Source: Sphaerosporella brunnea
Taxonomy: Eukaryota > Ascomycota > Pezizomycetes > Pezizales > Pyronemataceae
Direction of reading: 5' to 3'
DNA: 60,602 nucleotides
Assembly (NCBI GenBank): GCA_008704415.1
Contig: VXIS01000297.1
Coordinates: 1 to 60,602, forward strand
Shown piece by piece: positions 50,578-60,602 of the stretch (the first letter of the stretch is position 1; the number at the start of each line of letters is the position of its first letter). Under the pieces are notes generated by a model. That model made no database searches, was not told the DNA's origin, and worked only from the letters and a program-made list of their open reading frames with translations. Both the position numbers and the translations under genes were made by a program.

Positions 50578-51689
50578 TGGGTCCAGGACACCATCCGGCA
50601 TCGACATCCCAATCACTATTGCGGGTTGACGCACATCGTCATGCCGACATAATACGCATCCCACATTCCTATCCGCATTCCCTTGCCATCGCTGTAAGCA
50701 TCGCCGTCCAAATTGCAATCACGGTTTTTCATCCGACATCCAACACCTGGGGCTTTAAATTTGCATGTTCGCAGGCCAGTCCACCGCCTGCAGCAGAAAC
50801 CTCGCATTTGGACTTTCACATGGACAAAGTACCGCTTCAGCTCCTGCAGACCGGATGCTTTCACATTCCTCTCTAGTAGGTCGCAAAGCGTTCAGGAGGA
50901 TACTATTGTAAAGTAAGTGATACACATCGCAGAATGACATTGCAGAGAAAAAACGATCCGACTATGCTACAGCAACGTATCGCAGAGTAAACGTCCCGTT
51001 GGCGGCCGTGCGGGTGGCGGAACCTATGAACATCTGTGCAAGGAAGCTTTCGCCAGAGCTAGCGCCAATCATCTGGCGCTGATCGAAGGCGCACGCTAGC
51101 CATCCAGTACTTTTCGTGACGTACTGGTTCGCCTTCGCGTACTCCATGTGCCCGATGCACAGGTATATATAGCGAGCCTGTTCGTTTGTCAGCGCACCAC
51201 CCGGGCGAGAATGATTGCTTTGAGCTGACTTGGCGGATGTGTCTCGCAAAGTTCTTCGCCTTTACAACGTCTTGACAGATATTGCAGTAGTCAGAGATTG
51301 CGGCAGGTTGTGTGAGTTGTGAAGTAAGCTTGCTTATCGCAGAAAGAGAAGGTGCGGTAGGTTCAATGTGAGGTGGTTGAAATGTCAGGTTGGTTGCACG
51401 TGGGGTTGGTTGGAATTAGGGTTCGTTGGTCCACTATGAAGATGGGAGGATGAGAATGCCCTCTGACTGTTCTAGGGGAGTGATGCCCGGCGGTGGTGTA
51501 GCTGGCGGGGCGGGGGCAGTATGCGATGAAAGGCACCGGAAATGGGTCCTGGCTACGCCAGGTTTATGTGATACTGTTTAATGATGAACATCCGCATTGT
51601 TGATCTATTATTGAATCTGCGCTATTGCATAACCCTCTCCAAGCACTGTCTAGTGTTCACCAGTCTTTAGCTCATCATTTAGCTCTGAC
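50578..51689. other. Inner left arm: no gene recognised
   Basis: From here inward the two arms differ by indels, so ORFs are unreliable. CATCC/CATTCC-rich words occur at 50640-50720. No domain seen. Confidence 0.4.
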
Positions 51690-52215
51690 CAGGGGTCCCA
51701 ATAGTCCGGGCCCCCGCCAGTCCAAACGGGGGCCGACGATTGGTGCAGCCTGATAGGAATGGGCTGATGTTCACAAAGCCTGGATATCTGATAGGTACCG
51801 CCCGGGCCCGGTTATCCAGGGCGAGGCTAAACGCGCAAAACGTCGTCATGTTCGGGCTCTCCCGGCGGTTCACAAACATGTACGGTGCCGATTTCAATCA
51901 AAAACCTTGTTGATCCCCCACACTTTTGCCGTCGGCAGCATCCAATCATTGCACCACGGGCATGAGCCGGAGTCTTCAGCGGGTAAGCTTACGCGGTGCT
52001 TTTATGTCCAACGGTACAGTGTTGACTACGTTCCTAGAGGCCGTTACATCATCACAGACCAGCGCTGTACTCTGGGTGACGATGTCATTGAAGCGATCCA
52101 ATGTCAGAAATCTTGGGTGAGGGAGGATTTGGTTTATGGAGCGCGCTCTCAGGTTCGCCGGGTCGAAGCAATGCTGGTTGATTTGGCAGAGTGGGCCGCG
52201 GAAATGGCAGCATAA
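51690..52215 (+). mobile_element. hAT-D derivative with C-terminal exon (left arm)
   Basis: Starts CAGGGGTCCCAATAGTCCGG at 51690. A transposase end follows: VFSG, a 55-nt GTAAGC...CCTAG intron at 51983-52037, then GRYIITDQRCTLGDDVIEAI and QCQKSWVREDLVYGARSQVR, ending WAAEMAA-stop at 52215. It is the same two-exon design as 14321-14927. The 3' terminal repeat and TSD were not identified. Mirrored at 54575-55105 with indel differences. Confidence 0.75.
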
Positions 52216-52359
52216 TTTCTTTATGTAGTCCTTTCCTGTTTGGTCGAGCAATGATTTGTCAGGTGTCTGGCGGGCCCTGATGATGAGCGCCTTGTGCGCC
52301 ACCTGGACTGTTAAGCGTAGTAGCCTTGAATGCCCGGCATATATAACTCTCCACGCTGC

Positions 52360-53040
52360 CGCCTCGATGCCGCCCCGATGTACCCCGTCGAACCCCGCCC
52401 GCCCGCGCCCCCACCCGTCGCGCCTGGCACAGCTTTAGCCATACCCACTCCCATTCGAATCACCATCACAATCCAGCTTGCGGGCCCAATCCGGATGACC
52501 ATTGCATGTGCTCTACCTGACGCGATGCCCATCGCTGTCCATCGCCACTCCCAATCACCATCGTAATGTCGACTGCGGTGACATCCCCATCGCCATTGTC
52601 CTCAACATCGTCAACTGCGTCCCTGAATCAACTCCGCAGTGGTTCCAACTCTCATTGCCACCGCACTCGCAATGCTAATCCTAATGGGTATCCCTCTCAC
52701 TGCTCTCAGTGTCCCCATCTCCTACAGCCTACCACCATGGCTATCACCGTCTCTATAGCCATCCCTGCCGCCATCCCTATCCGCATCGCCATGTATCTCA
52801 ATCTACACCACGATCCCCATCCGGATCGCAGTCGGTGCCCTAATCCCCATCAGGATAGGCGTTGGTGCCCCGATGGTCATTGCCACTGATATCCATATCC
52901 ACATCCCGATCGCCGAGATCATCGTCGTTCCCGGCGTCATCGTCACGCTGATCCCTATCTCCAGGGTCAGCTCTGTCTCTATCCCTAGAATCAGCTACGT
53001 CCCGATCCCTAGCATTAGCTCCGTCTGTATCCTTATTAGC
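52360..53040. repeat. Low-complexity CCCATC/CCATCGC-rich tract (left arm)
   Basis: A degenerate short-period repeat built from ATCCCCATC, CATCGCCAT and ATCCCTAGC-like words. The right-arm counterpart is 53760-54400. ORFs across it are composition artefacts. Confidence 0.7.
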
Positions 53041-53374
53041 GGAAATGGCTGGGGAGCACTTGCCACAACTCTATCCTTGCCGGATCCGAAAGTGTCATTT
53101 TTGGGGTTACAAGCCGAATAGATGGGGTGGCTTCCCGTGAGATTGGCCGAAAATGCTACCACTTCCAACGCTCAGAGTTCCATCGGACAAGGAAGCCGCC
53201 GGTCTATGGCGGCCAGGCAACGGGGGTGGTGAGGGTAGTAAACTGGGCCGTAAACCGTGGACTCGGCATTTCGCCGGCGGAATTTATCCTTCTAACACTC
53301 TTCCAGCCGGTCGCTGTGGAAAAAATTGTTAGATAGGGGGGTCGCAACCCCTCCATCTATCTTTGGATCTGCGG

Positions 53375-53431
53375 ATCCAACCCGCTGGCGTGGATGCCTC
53401 TATCCAGATCGCTAGGAGTTTTGTAATTCGG
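53375..53431. other. Loop of the inverted repeat
   Basis: ~57 nt between the arms, starting GATCTGCGGATCC and ending AATTCGG. Not self-complementary beyond a short GGATC word. It is the fold-back point of the palindrome. A missed hairpin adapter would leave a short sequence like this; comparison with adapter sequences would test that. Confidence 0.8.
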
Positions 53432-54574
53432 GCAAAGATAGATGGAGGGTTGCGACCCCCTATCTAACAATTTTTTCCACAGCGACCGCTGAAGAGTGTT
53501 AGAAGGAAAATTCCGCGGCGAAATGCCGAGTCCACCGTTTACGGCCCAGTTTACTACCCTCACCACCCCCTTGCCTGCCCCATAGACCGCGGCTTCCTTG
53601 TCCGATGGAACTTGAGCGTTGGAAATGGTAGCATTCGGCCAATCTCACAGGGAAGCCACCCCATCTATTCGGCTGTAACCCCAAAAATGACACTTCGGAT
53701 CCGGCAAAGGACTAGAGTTGGCAACTGCTCCCCAGACATTCCGCTAATAAGGATACGAACGGAGCTAATGCTAGGGTCGGTACGTAGCGATTCTAGGATA
53801 GATACAGAGCTGAAACTGGAGATAGGATCAGCGTGACGATGACGCCGGGAACGACGATGATCACACGCGATCGGATGTGGATATGGATATCAGTGAACCC
53901 ACCCCACCACCCGCCAATGACCATCGGGCACCAACGCTATCCTGATGGGATTAGGGCACCTACTGCGATCCGTATTGGGAATCGTGGTGTAGATTGAGAA
54001 CATGGCGATGCGGATAGGATGGCGGCAGGGACAGCGAGGATATAGAGACGGTGACACACCATTGTGTAGGACTGTAGGAAAAGGGGACACTGAAGATCAG
54101 TGATAGGGATACCATACTAGGATTAGCATTGCGAGTGCCGGTGTCAATGAGAGTTGGAACCACTGCCAGGAGTGATTCAGGACGCCCCAATTGACGACTG
54201 TGAGACAAATGGCGATGGGGATGTCACCGCAGTCGACAACGATGGATGATTGGGAGTGGCGATGGACACGATGGGCATCGCGTCAGGTGAGCACATGCAA
54301 TGGTCATCGGATTGGCCCGCAAGCGGATTGTGATGGTGATTCGAATGGAGGGGTATGGCTAAAGCTGTTCCCAGGCGCACGGGTGGGGGCGCGGGCGGGC
54401 GGGGTATCGAACTGGGTACATCGGGCGGCACGAGCGGCAGCGTGGAATTTATATATGCCGGGCCATTCAAGGCTACTACGCTAACAGTCCAGGTGGCGCA
54501 CAAGCGCTCTCATCAGGGCCGCCAGACACCTGAAAATCATGCTCGGACAAACAGGAAAGGACTACATAAAGAAA

Positions 54575-55105
54575 TTATGCTGCATTTCGCGGCCCACTCT
54601 GCCAAATCAACCAGCATTGCTTCGACCCGGCGAACCTGAGAGCGCGCTCCATAAACCAAATCCTCCCTCACCCAAGATCTGACATTGGATCGCTTCAATG
54701 ACATCGTCACCCAGAGTACAGCGGTGGTCTGTGTGATGTAACGCTCTAGGAACTTAGTCAACACTGTACCGTTGGACATAAAAAGCCACGCGTAAGCTTA
54801 CCCGCTGAAGACTCCGGCTCATGCCCGTGTGGTGCAATGATTGGGATGCTGCCGACGTGCAAAAGTGTGGGGGATCAACAAGGTTTTTGATTGAAATCGG
54901 CAACGTACATGTTTGTGAACCGCCGGGGAGAGACCGACACATGACGACGTTTGCGCCTTTAGCCTCGCCCTGAATAACCGGGCCCGGGCTGGCGTAGTAC
55001 CTATCAGATAATCCAGGCTGTGTGAACACAGGCCCATTCCTACAGGCTGCACCAATCGTCGGCCCCCGTTTGGACTGGCGGGGGCCCGGACTATTGGGAC
55101 ACCTG
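54575..55105 (-). mobile_element. hAT-D derivative (right-arm mirror)
   Basis: Counterpart of 51690-52215, starting CAGGTGTCCCAATAGTCCGG at 55105 on the minus strand. Single-base differences shift its frames, e.g. in the exon before GRYIITDQR, so neither arm can be trusted for coding status. Confidence 0.7.
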
Positions 55106-56558
55106 GTCAGAGCTAAATGATGAGCTAAAGATGTGTGAACACTAGACAGTGCTCGGAGAGGGGTATATGCATAGCGCAGATTCAATAATAGATCAACAAT
55201 GCGGATGTTCATCATTAAACAGTATCACATAAACCTGGCGTAGCCAGGACCATTTCCGGTGCCTTTCATCGCATACTGCCCCGCCCCGCCAGCGACCACA
55301 CACCGCCGCGGGCATCACCTCCCCTAGAACAGTCAGAGGGCATTCTCATCCTCCATCTTCATAGTGGACCAACGAACCCTAATTCCAACCAACCACGTGC
55401 AACAACCTGACATTTCAACCACCTCACATTGAACCTACCGCACCTTCTCTTTCTGCGATAAGCAAGCTTACTTCACAACTCACACAAACCTGCCGCAATC
55501 TCTGACTACTGAATATCTGTCAAGCGTTGTAAAGGCGAGAACTTTGCGAGACACATCCGCCAAGTCAGCTCAAAGCAATCATTCTCGCGTGGTGGTGCGC
55601 TGACAAAACGAACAGGCTCGCTATATATACCTGTGCATCGGGCACATGGAGTACGCGAAGGCGAACCAGTACGTCACGAAAAGTACTGGATGGCTAGCTG
55701 CGCCTTCGATCAGCGCCAGATGATTGGCGCTAGCTCTGGCGAAGCTTCCTTGCACAGATGTTCATAGGTTCCGCCACCCGCACGGCGCCAACGGGACGTC
55801 TTACTCTGCGATACGTTGCTGTAGCATAGTCGGATCGTTTTTTCTCTGCAATGTCATTCTGCGATGTGTATCACTTACTTACAATAGTATCCTCCTGAAC
55901 GCTTTGCGACCCTACTAGAGGATGTGAAAGCATCGGTCTGCAGGAGCTGAAGCGGTACTTTTGTCCATGTGAAAGTCCAATGCGAGGTTTCTGCTGCAGG
56001 CGGTGGACTGGCCTGCGAACATGCAATTTAAAGCCCCAGGTGTTGGATGTCGGATGAAAAACCGTGATTGCAATTTGGCGGCGATGCTTACAGCGATGGC
56101 AAGGGAATGGGATAGAATGTGGGATGCGTATTATGTCGGCATGACGATGTGCGTCAACCCGCAATAGTGATTGGGATGTCGATGCCGGATGGTGTCCTGG
56201 ACCATGACGGAGTAGACCGGCCAATTGAGAGCCAGCTGTGCCGGCTGACAAAGGTCAGCACGACTTACCTTCGCGGCCCTGGTTGTGCTCTTCAGCGGTC
56301 ATGACTGCCTGCCGCGCTCAAACGCAATTTGCTCTGGACAGTTCGACTAGGTGCGCCGGCAGCTACACGGTTGACAAAACACCGGTGGCCAATGGATGCA
56401 TCACTGTCAACATTATTTTGTGTATTCATTGCTTCCAATTTAACTCCCAACTCTGCCATCTGCACACCGTCAACTCCCACTGCCGCAGTAGATGGTCGGA
56501 AAACTTCACCTTCTTGCGAGCTGCATTCGCACTGATATTGTGAGATCGGGCTCATGGA

Positions 56559-57212
56559 CAGGGCTGTGAAACGTCCGGCCAGTCTGGCTTCAAGCGCGGC
56601 CTGAACCGAACTGATTGAAACGGGCTTTTGAAATCACGACCCGTTTGGACCAGGCTTTTTCGATCGAGACCCATGCGCCTACCGGCACCCGACAGGCCCA
56701 GAAGTACCTGGCGCCCGGCGGGCCCGCCAGGCATCTGTAGTTTTTTGCCGACGCATACATCCAGGAACATAACATGAACGCGAGATACAGATTTAACAAC
56801 GGGAAGGACCTCCAGCTACCCCTCTATCTCCACCACCCACTGTTCCAAGTCACTCAGCATACGCCCAACCTGATGAATTTGAGTACCCGCCCCATATACC
56901 AGATCTTCCTTCACCCAGCGAGGATTTGAGGCATTATATGGTGTGGATCGACCAGTCTGTTGAATGCGATCGACACTTTAGCTGCGGCGGAACAAGCACC
57001 GAACGATTAGCGCTGTTAGTGGCCCCGCGTTTGGCACAATGACGGACCCGACCTTAATTCAGGGTACCGGGCACCGGCCGGCACCTATCAGATATGCAGG
57101 TTTTTTTTACGCCTGCCCGACCCTGTCGGGCGTGCCACATCACCGACACGGCCTGACCCACTCCGTGGGGCTCCGTTTGACCTGGCAGCCGGCCGGACTA
57201 TTGACTGCCCTG
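56559..57212 (-). mobile_element. Non-autonomous hAT element, 654 bp (right arm)
   Basis: Exact mirror of 49570-50223, with the same 8-bp flanks (CTCATGGA at 56551-56558, CTCATGGT at 57213-57220). Confidence 0.87.
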
Positions 57213-57879
57213 CTCATGGTGGGAGGGAGCATCGCACCCGCTCACAAATTTGCTTGATCCGAGGTCGGCCGCTCCCCTTTGGGCTCCATCGGCCTTATCA
57301 ATCACAGGGTGCACCCACCGCTAGCTGTTGCCGCAGCTGCCTATTGTGCACAATATGCGATGAGAATACCCTAGGTGGATGGTATCGTTGAGCTGTGTCA
57401 GTCTCCTGTTTTCGCTCAGTCCCCCATAGCTGTTCGCCGCATCCTTGATTCAGTATGGTACAATTCTATGGCCGACCATGTAGACACCGCATCCCTCATT
57501 TAGTATGCTTGACCCTGTCGGCGTTCCCCCACAGACAGCGTGCCGAGCCATGGCTTGAAGCAAGCCTGAAGAATTGCAATTGGGCCGGCGGCCAATCCTG
57601 CAGCTCCCTGATGTGGCAACCCACCCACACTCAGTGCCTGCCAGGGTGCAAAATATGTGGGGTGCCGGATTCTATATCATGCTTCCGCAGTCCTTCTCGT
57701 TCGAGGCGGCTTGACGGGTACACGTACTGCGATTGTACCCTTGGATCGTCAAATCACTGCCACTCTGAACCCGGATGGTCAGGTGATCACCATGATTCAG
57801 GTATTTAGACGCGCATCCCTCTTGCTTTACCAACTATCCACCCCCCTTCTGTTACAAAGCATCCATTCCACAACATCGC

Positions 57880-58674
57880 ATGACTCACAACATGTCGACC
57901 CCCAAACAACGCACACCCATGCAGCGCGCTCTCAATGAATATTCGCTGGCCGTACAAAAGTATGGCCAGCTTGTGCAGCAGCTGCCTGCATCTCTGCGAC
58001 CCACCCCATTTGACCGCTTCAGACATCGTGGAAACATTTCAGCCATAAGACGGCGCACCGAGGAGGTCATACAGGCCACGAAGCGCCTGCAGAAAGCGGC
58101 GGCTGGTTCCAAGGTCCTCTCGGCAAAGAGTGCCACCACCGATGCAGTGAAAGAGGTACGTTACCATGACGCCACCTGTCTATGTTAGCACACTGACCAT
58201 TGACCGCAGACGGCACAGGATATCACTGCTGACGCCAAACCCACGATGGCCAACTCTGGCTATGTGGATGAACCCATGGCGGCGAACTCTGGGCATGGTC
58301 ATGGCGGAATTGACTCCACCATGGACATTGTGACGCCGACTGGAATCCATCAGCACGACGCTGGTGACGGTCATCAGCGCCATAATGTACTGGTGAAGGA
58401 CCCAGGTGCCTCTTGGTCATCTGACGCGCAGATCGCTGGAGAAAATGGGGGCATCCACCCCAGTGAGAGAGGCCAGTTCACCCACGGCGAGGTGGAACTT
58501 CTCATCCGCATTGCGACTGCATCGTCCGATGCAGCACTTATCTATGCCAGGCGCATCCGCCAGATGATGAGCCACGGGGGTACCGCGGAGGATATCCAAG
58601 AGGTCTTAGAGACCGTCATTCGCTGGGTGGAGGGTGGAGGATTCGGAAATGGCAGAGAAGGTGGTGGACAATAG
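57880..58674 (+). CDS. Orphan two-exon gene, right-arm copy
   Basis: Exon 1 57880-58155 (92 codons), a 54-nt intron 58156-58209 (GTACGT ... CACACTGACC ... ACCGCAG), exon 2 58210-58674. The join is in phase and gives 246 residues. Exon 1 (MTHNMSTPKQRTPMQRALNE; then RRRTEEVIQATKRLQKAAAG) looks helical and basic. The middle is Gly/His/Asp-rich (GIHQHDAGDGHQRHN). The C-terminus is again helical (FTHGEVELLIRIATASSDAA, RRIRQMMSHGGTAEDIQEVL) and ends in a Gly-rich tail. A second ATG at codon 5 is shared with the decayed paralogue and may be the true start. An upstream exon ending VPLDRQITATLNPDGQVITM may exist near 57720-57800. I do not recognise the family; no signal peptide or membrane segment. 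Conserved splice sites and 3' flank in a diverged paralogue argue for a real gene. Confidence 0.65.
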
Positions 58675-58826
58675 GAGGCATATGGGCGTTTCACGTTTTT
58701 TCCGTTGACAGTGGGGGTGCCTAAGACGTGGCGAAGCCTTACCTGGCAACAATACGCCATTTATATGATCGCAATTTATTTCATCGCACTGTATATCATC
58801 GCACTATATATCCTCGCAATCTGAAT

Positions 58827-59483
58827 TTACCATTGAAATAGATCAACGTGGGCCATGCGTATTGTCCAGACCCCATCAGCGCGACTGTAGGACATAGCCC
58901 TATCTCGTGAAATATAGAGTTCGCATAATCTCGCTTCTAAGTGAGCACGAAAACATATGACATCGCTACCCACAGCGAAAGGAGGTTTAAAAAGCACCCC
59001 GTACAGAAACAAAAATCGTCTGGGTCTCTCTGTGGGTAGCATTGTGTCAAGCATTCGCGCGTCACCTTTCGCAACCAGCAAACCCTCACAAGCTTTCCTG
59101 TTTTCCGAAGCTCTAAAAATTGTTGCACAACCAGATCCTCCATTTCCGGCCATTTTGCTACCGTCCATCCCACGGACTATCCAACCGCCGTGTTCATAGT
59201 AGGCGTTCCAAAGAGCGTTCCGCGGGTCATTCCTGGGTTCGTTCCGGGACACGCAACGCTCTCTGGAACTCAAGTCAAGAAACCCGGTACTACATTCCAA
59301 AGAGCGAAAGAAAAAAATTCCATTCCACCTGTCAGACGTCTCCTTTTTCCATAACACTCTGTGCCCTCTGCTGACTAACTCTAAACCCTGCTGCACGTCA
59401 TCCTCCATCCCGTCGTCGCCGCCAGCATATCCACGATCCCCGGAAGCCGCAGCCTGCATCTCTACATTGCGTGGCTGGCACAC
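58827..59483 (-). CDS. Hypothetical ORF, right-arm mirror (doubtful)
   Basis: Mirror of 47299-47955; identical 218 codons, same doubts. Confidence 0.25.
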   Translation of the reverse strand: MCQPRNVEMQAAASGDRGYAGGDDGMEDDVQQGLELVSRGHRVLWKKETSDRWNGIFFFRSLECSTGFLDLSSRERCVSRNEPRNDPRNALWNAYYEHGGWIVRGMDGSKMAGNGGSGCATIFRASENRKACEGLLVAKGDARMLDTMLPTERPRRFLFLYGVLFKPPFAVGSDVICFRAHLEARLCELYISRDRAMSYSRADGVWTIRMAHVDLFQW

Positions 59484-59859
59484 TGAGGGTTGCTCGCTAG
59501 GTGGCTGGTGAACGTTTTTTCATGCGGGCCATGATGAGCGTTCACGGTGCTTGACAAGGTTATGAAATCACAGGCTCGAACAAGGGAGCTCGATGTTTGG
59601 AGGAACGGGTGGTGGAACAGGTGGTGGAACGCCCGGCGGAATGGTGTTTTCAGAGGGGATCGCGAGAAACACCTCTGTTTCTGGGTCGCGGAACGAACTG
59701 TGGAATGACTCTGGAACGCCCTTTGGAATACCTACTGTGAACATGCCTAACCCACTCTCCACGCCTCGCGTACTACCACACGCCCACGCGGCTCGTCCGG
59801 GCGTATGACCTTCTCTCCAGCCGCGAGCCACATCCACCTCTACGCTCGGTAGGTGCCAC

Positions 59860-59887
59860 GTTTTACTCAACTGCAGTTGAGTAAAAC
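59860..59887. repeat. 28-bp perfect palindrome (right arm)
   Basis: Mirror of 46895-46922. Confidence 0.85.
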
Positions 59888-59916
59888 AACATCCAACAAA
59901 TGATATTGCACCGGAT

Positions 59917-60602
59917 CAGGGGTGCCAACAGACCGGCCGGCCCGTGGGGCAAATGGGACCCCACAAAGTGGGCCAGGCCGGGCCGCGTGTCCCCTTGTCG
60001 GATAGGTTCCGGGCGAGATTTTCGAAGTCTGGATGCCTGATAGGTGCCGGGGGGCGCCAGTCTGCAGGTATGTCGATCATGCTGATCATCGGGGAATCTC
60101 GGATCAGACTTAGTGACTAAATCCACCACATCGGTGACATCCGAAGCCTAGTCTACGGATGTCTCATGCCGTCCCTTTTACGAGGTCGCCGACTAGAGGA
60201 TTGTTGGGCGGTGTTATTCCCGTGTAGCACTAAAACTCTATCAATGCTCAGGTGGCTGCGCTTTACGCAACTGATGAACAATGTGAGACATCATCCACAT
60301 AGAATCGTACCCGGATAAGCTCGTATCGTGACCCGGCACATGCCGCAAAATTCAATGGTAAACCCAGCACGATGTAATCCTGTATAAGACTACAGTCCGC
60401 ACCTACACCATAGCTGCCTTCTCCATTGGAAACGCTTACGAGCTGGCAGCTTCCGGTCGAGACTTTCGCCGGCATGCAGGACTATTAGGTCAAGGCCATG
60501 GATAGCGGCGTCGCAGGGCTACGGAGCAGAGAGTGGAATTGAACGCTATTCCTGCTATGTCAACGTAGGCCGAAGCATTTTCAGTGGGTATGAATGTCCC
60601 CA
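59917..60602 (+). mobile_element. hAT-B2 copy, cut by the window end
   Basis: Mirror of 46179-46865. Starts CAGGGGTGCCAACAGACCGG after the target-site word CACCGGAT and runs into the exon RIFSG-like region and the intron start GTATGAATG. The window ends before the position where Copia-2 sits in the left arm, so it cannot be told whether this copy carries Copia-2. Confidence 0.85.

Larger units (their letters stand above)
46179..53374 (+). repeat. Left arm of a giant inverted repeat
   Basis: Base n of this arm pairs with base 106782-n of the right arm from about 46183 to 50577, with no length change seen: ORFs, hAT ends and the palindrome all mirror exactly. From 50578 inward the arms still match but with many 1-2 base indels, mostly in G or C runs (left GTGGGGTTGG, right GTGGTTGG; left GGGAGGATG, right GGAGGATG). 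The arm ends at CCTCCATCTATCTTTG, followed by a ~57-nt non-paired loop (53375-53431). Confidence 0.95.
53432..60602 (-). repeat. Right arm of the giant inverted repeat
   Basis: Reverse complement of 46179-53374. Starts GCAAAGATAGATGGAGG and runs to the last base of the window, ending inside the hAT-B2 intron (GTGGGTATGAATGTCCCCA). Because the window stops there, the true extent of the arm is unknown. One base differs near the end (left ATGCTTTCGG, right ATGCTTCGG). Confidence 0.95.

Noticed and set aside
52330..53121. Pro/Ile/Ser-rich ORFs in the CCATC-rich tract.
   Set aside because: Composition-driven, and the two arms disagree by indels, so reading frames are unreliable.

Overview
The window looks like a transposon graveyard from a filamentous fungus, most likely a basidiomycete (Agaricomycetes). 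The reasons are chromodomain Ty3/Gypsy elements, a complete Ngaro-type tyrosine-recombinase retrotransposon, Tad-like LINEs with an RNase H domain, many hAT DNA transposons, and ~54-58 nt GT-AG introns. No rRNA, tRNA, CRISPR array or recognisable housekeeping gene was seen. Nearly all recognisable coding sequence belongs to mobile elements, most of it broken by stops or frameshifts.

Layout. 865-12280: a Tad-like LINE (LINE-1, minus strand) split by Gypsy-1 (1197-9037, TSD CCTGT) and by a hAT element (9937-11055, 8-bp TSD). 12940-13410: a ~110-bp minisatellite. 14058-15703: two hAT deletion derivatives, one with an open spliced C-terminal transposase ORF. 15939-16710: unrecognised ORFs, one with a glutamine-rich run. 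17730-25557: LINE-2 (plus strand) split by Gypsy-2 (19137-25048, TSD GCGAT). 25558-37370: a Copia element (Copia-1). Its 5' LTR is split by Ngaro (25567-30671), and its gag region is split by Gypsy-3 (31118-37270, TSD GACAG). 37571-41345: a hAT relic and decayed copies of an orphan two-exon gene. 42555-46865: a hAT element with exact 8-bp TSDs, interrupted by Copia-2 (42943-46048), which is itself interrupted by a 5'-truncated LINE-3.

46179-60602: a giant inverted repeat with two ~7.2-kb arms around a ~57-nt loop at 53375-53431, running to the very end of the window. The outer ~4.4 kb of the arms looks identical. The inner ~2.8 kb differs mainly by single-base homopolymer indels, which suggests a sequencing or assembly fold-back, though a real inverted duplication is not excluded. 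Each arm carries an intact-looking 246-codon, two-exon orphan gene, which has a decayed tandem paralogue outside the palindrome.

How the parts work. The Gypsy elements encode gag, protease, RT/RNase H, integrase and a chromodomain for targeted insertion. Gypsy-2 and -3 appear to prime reverse transcription from their own transcript 5' end (Tf1-like), and Copia from the initiator tRNA-Met anticodon region. Ngaro encodes gag, RT/RNase H and an intact-looking tyrosine recombinase between split direct repeats. The hAT copies are mostly internal-deletion derivatives that keep both ends plus the C-terminal dimerisation exon. All calls come from reading the sequence; no database search was possible.
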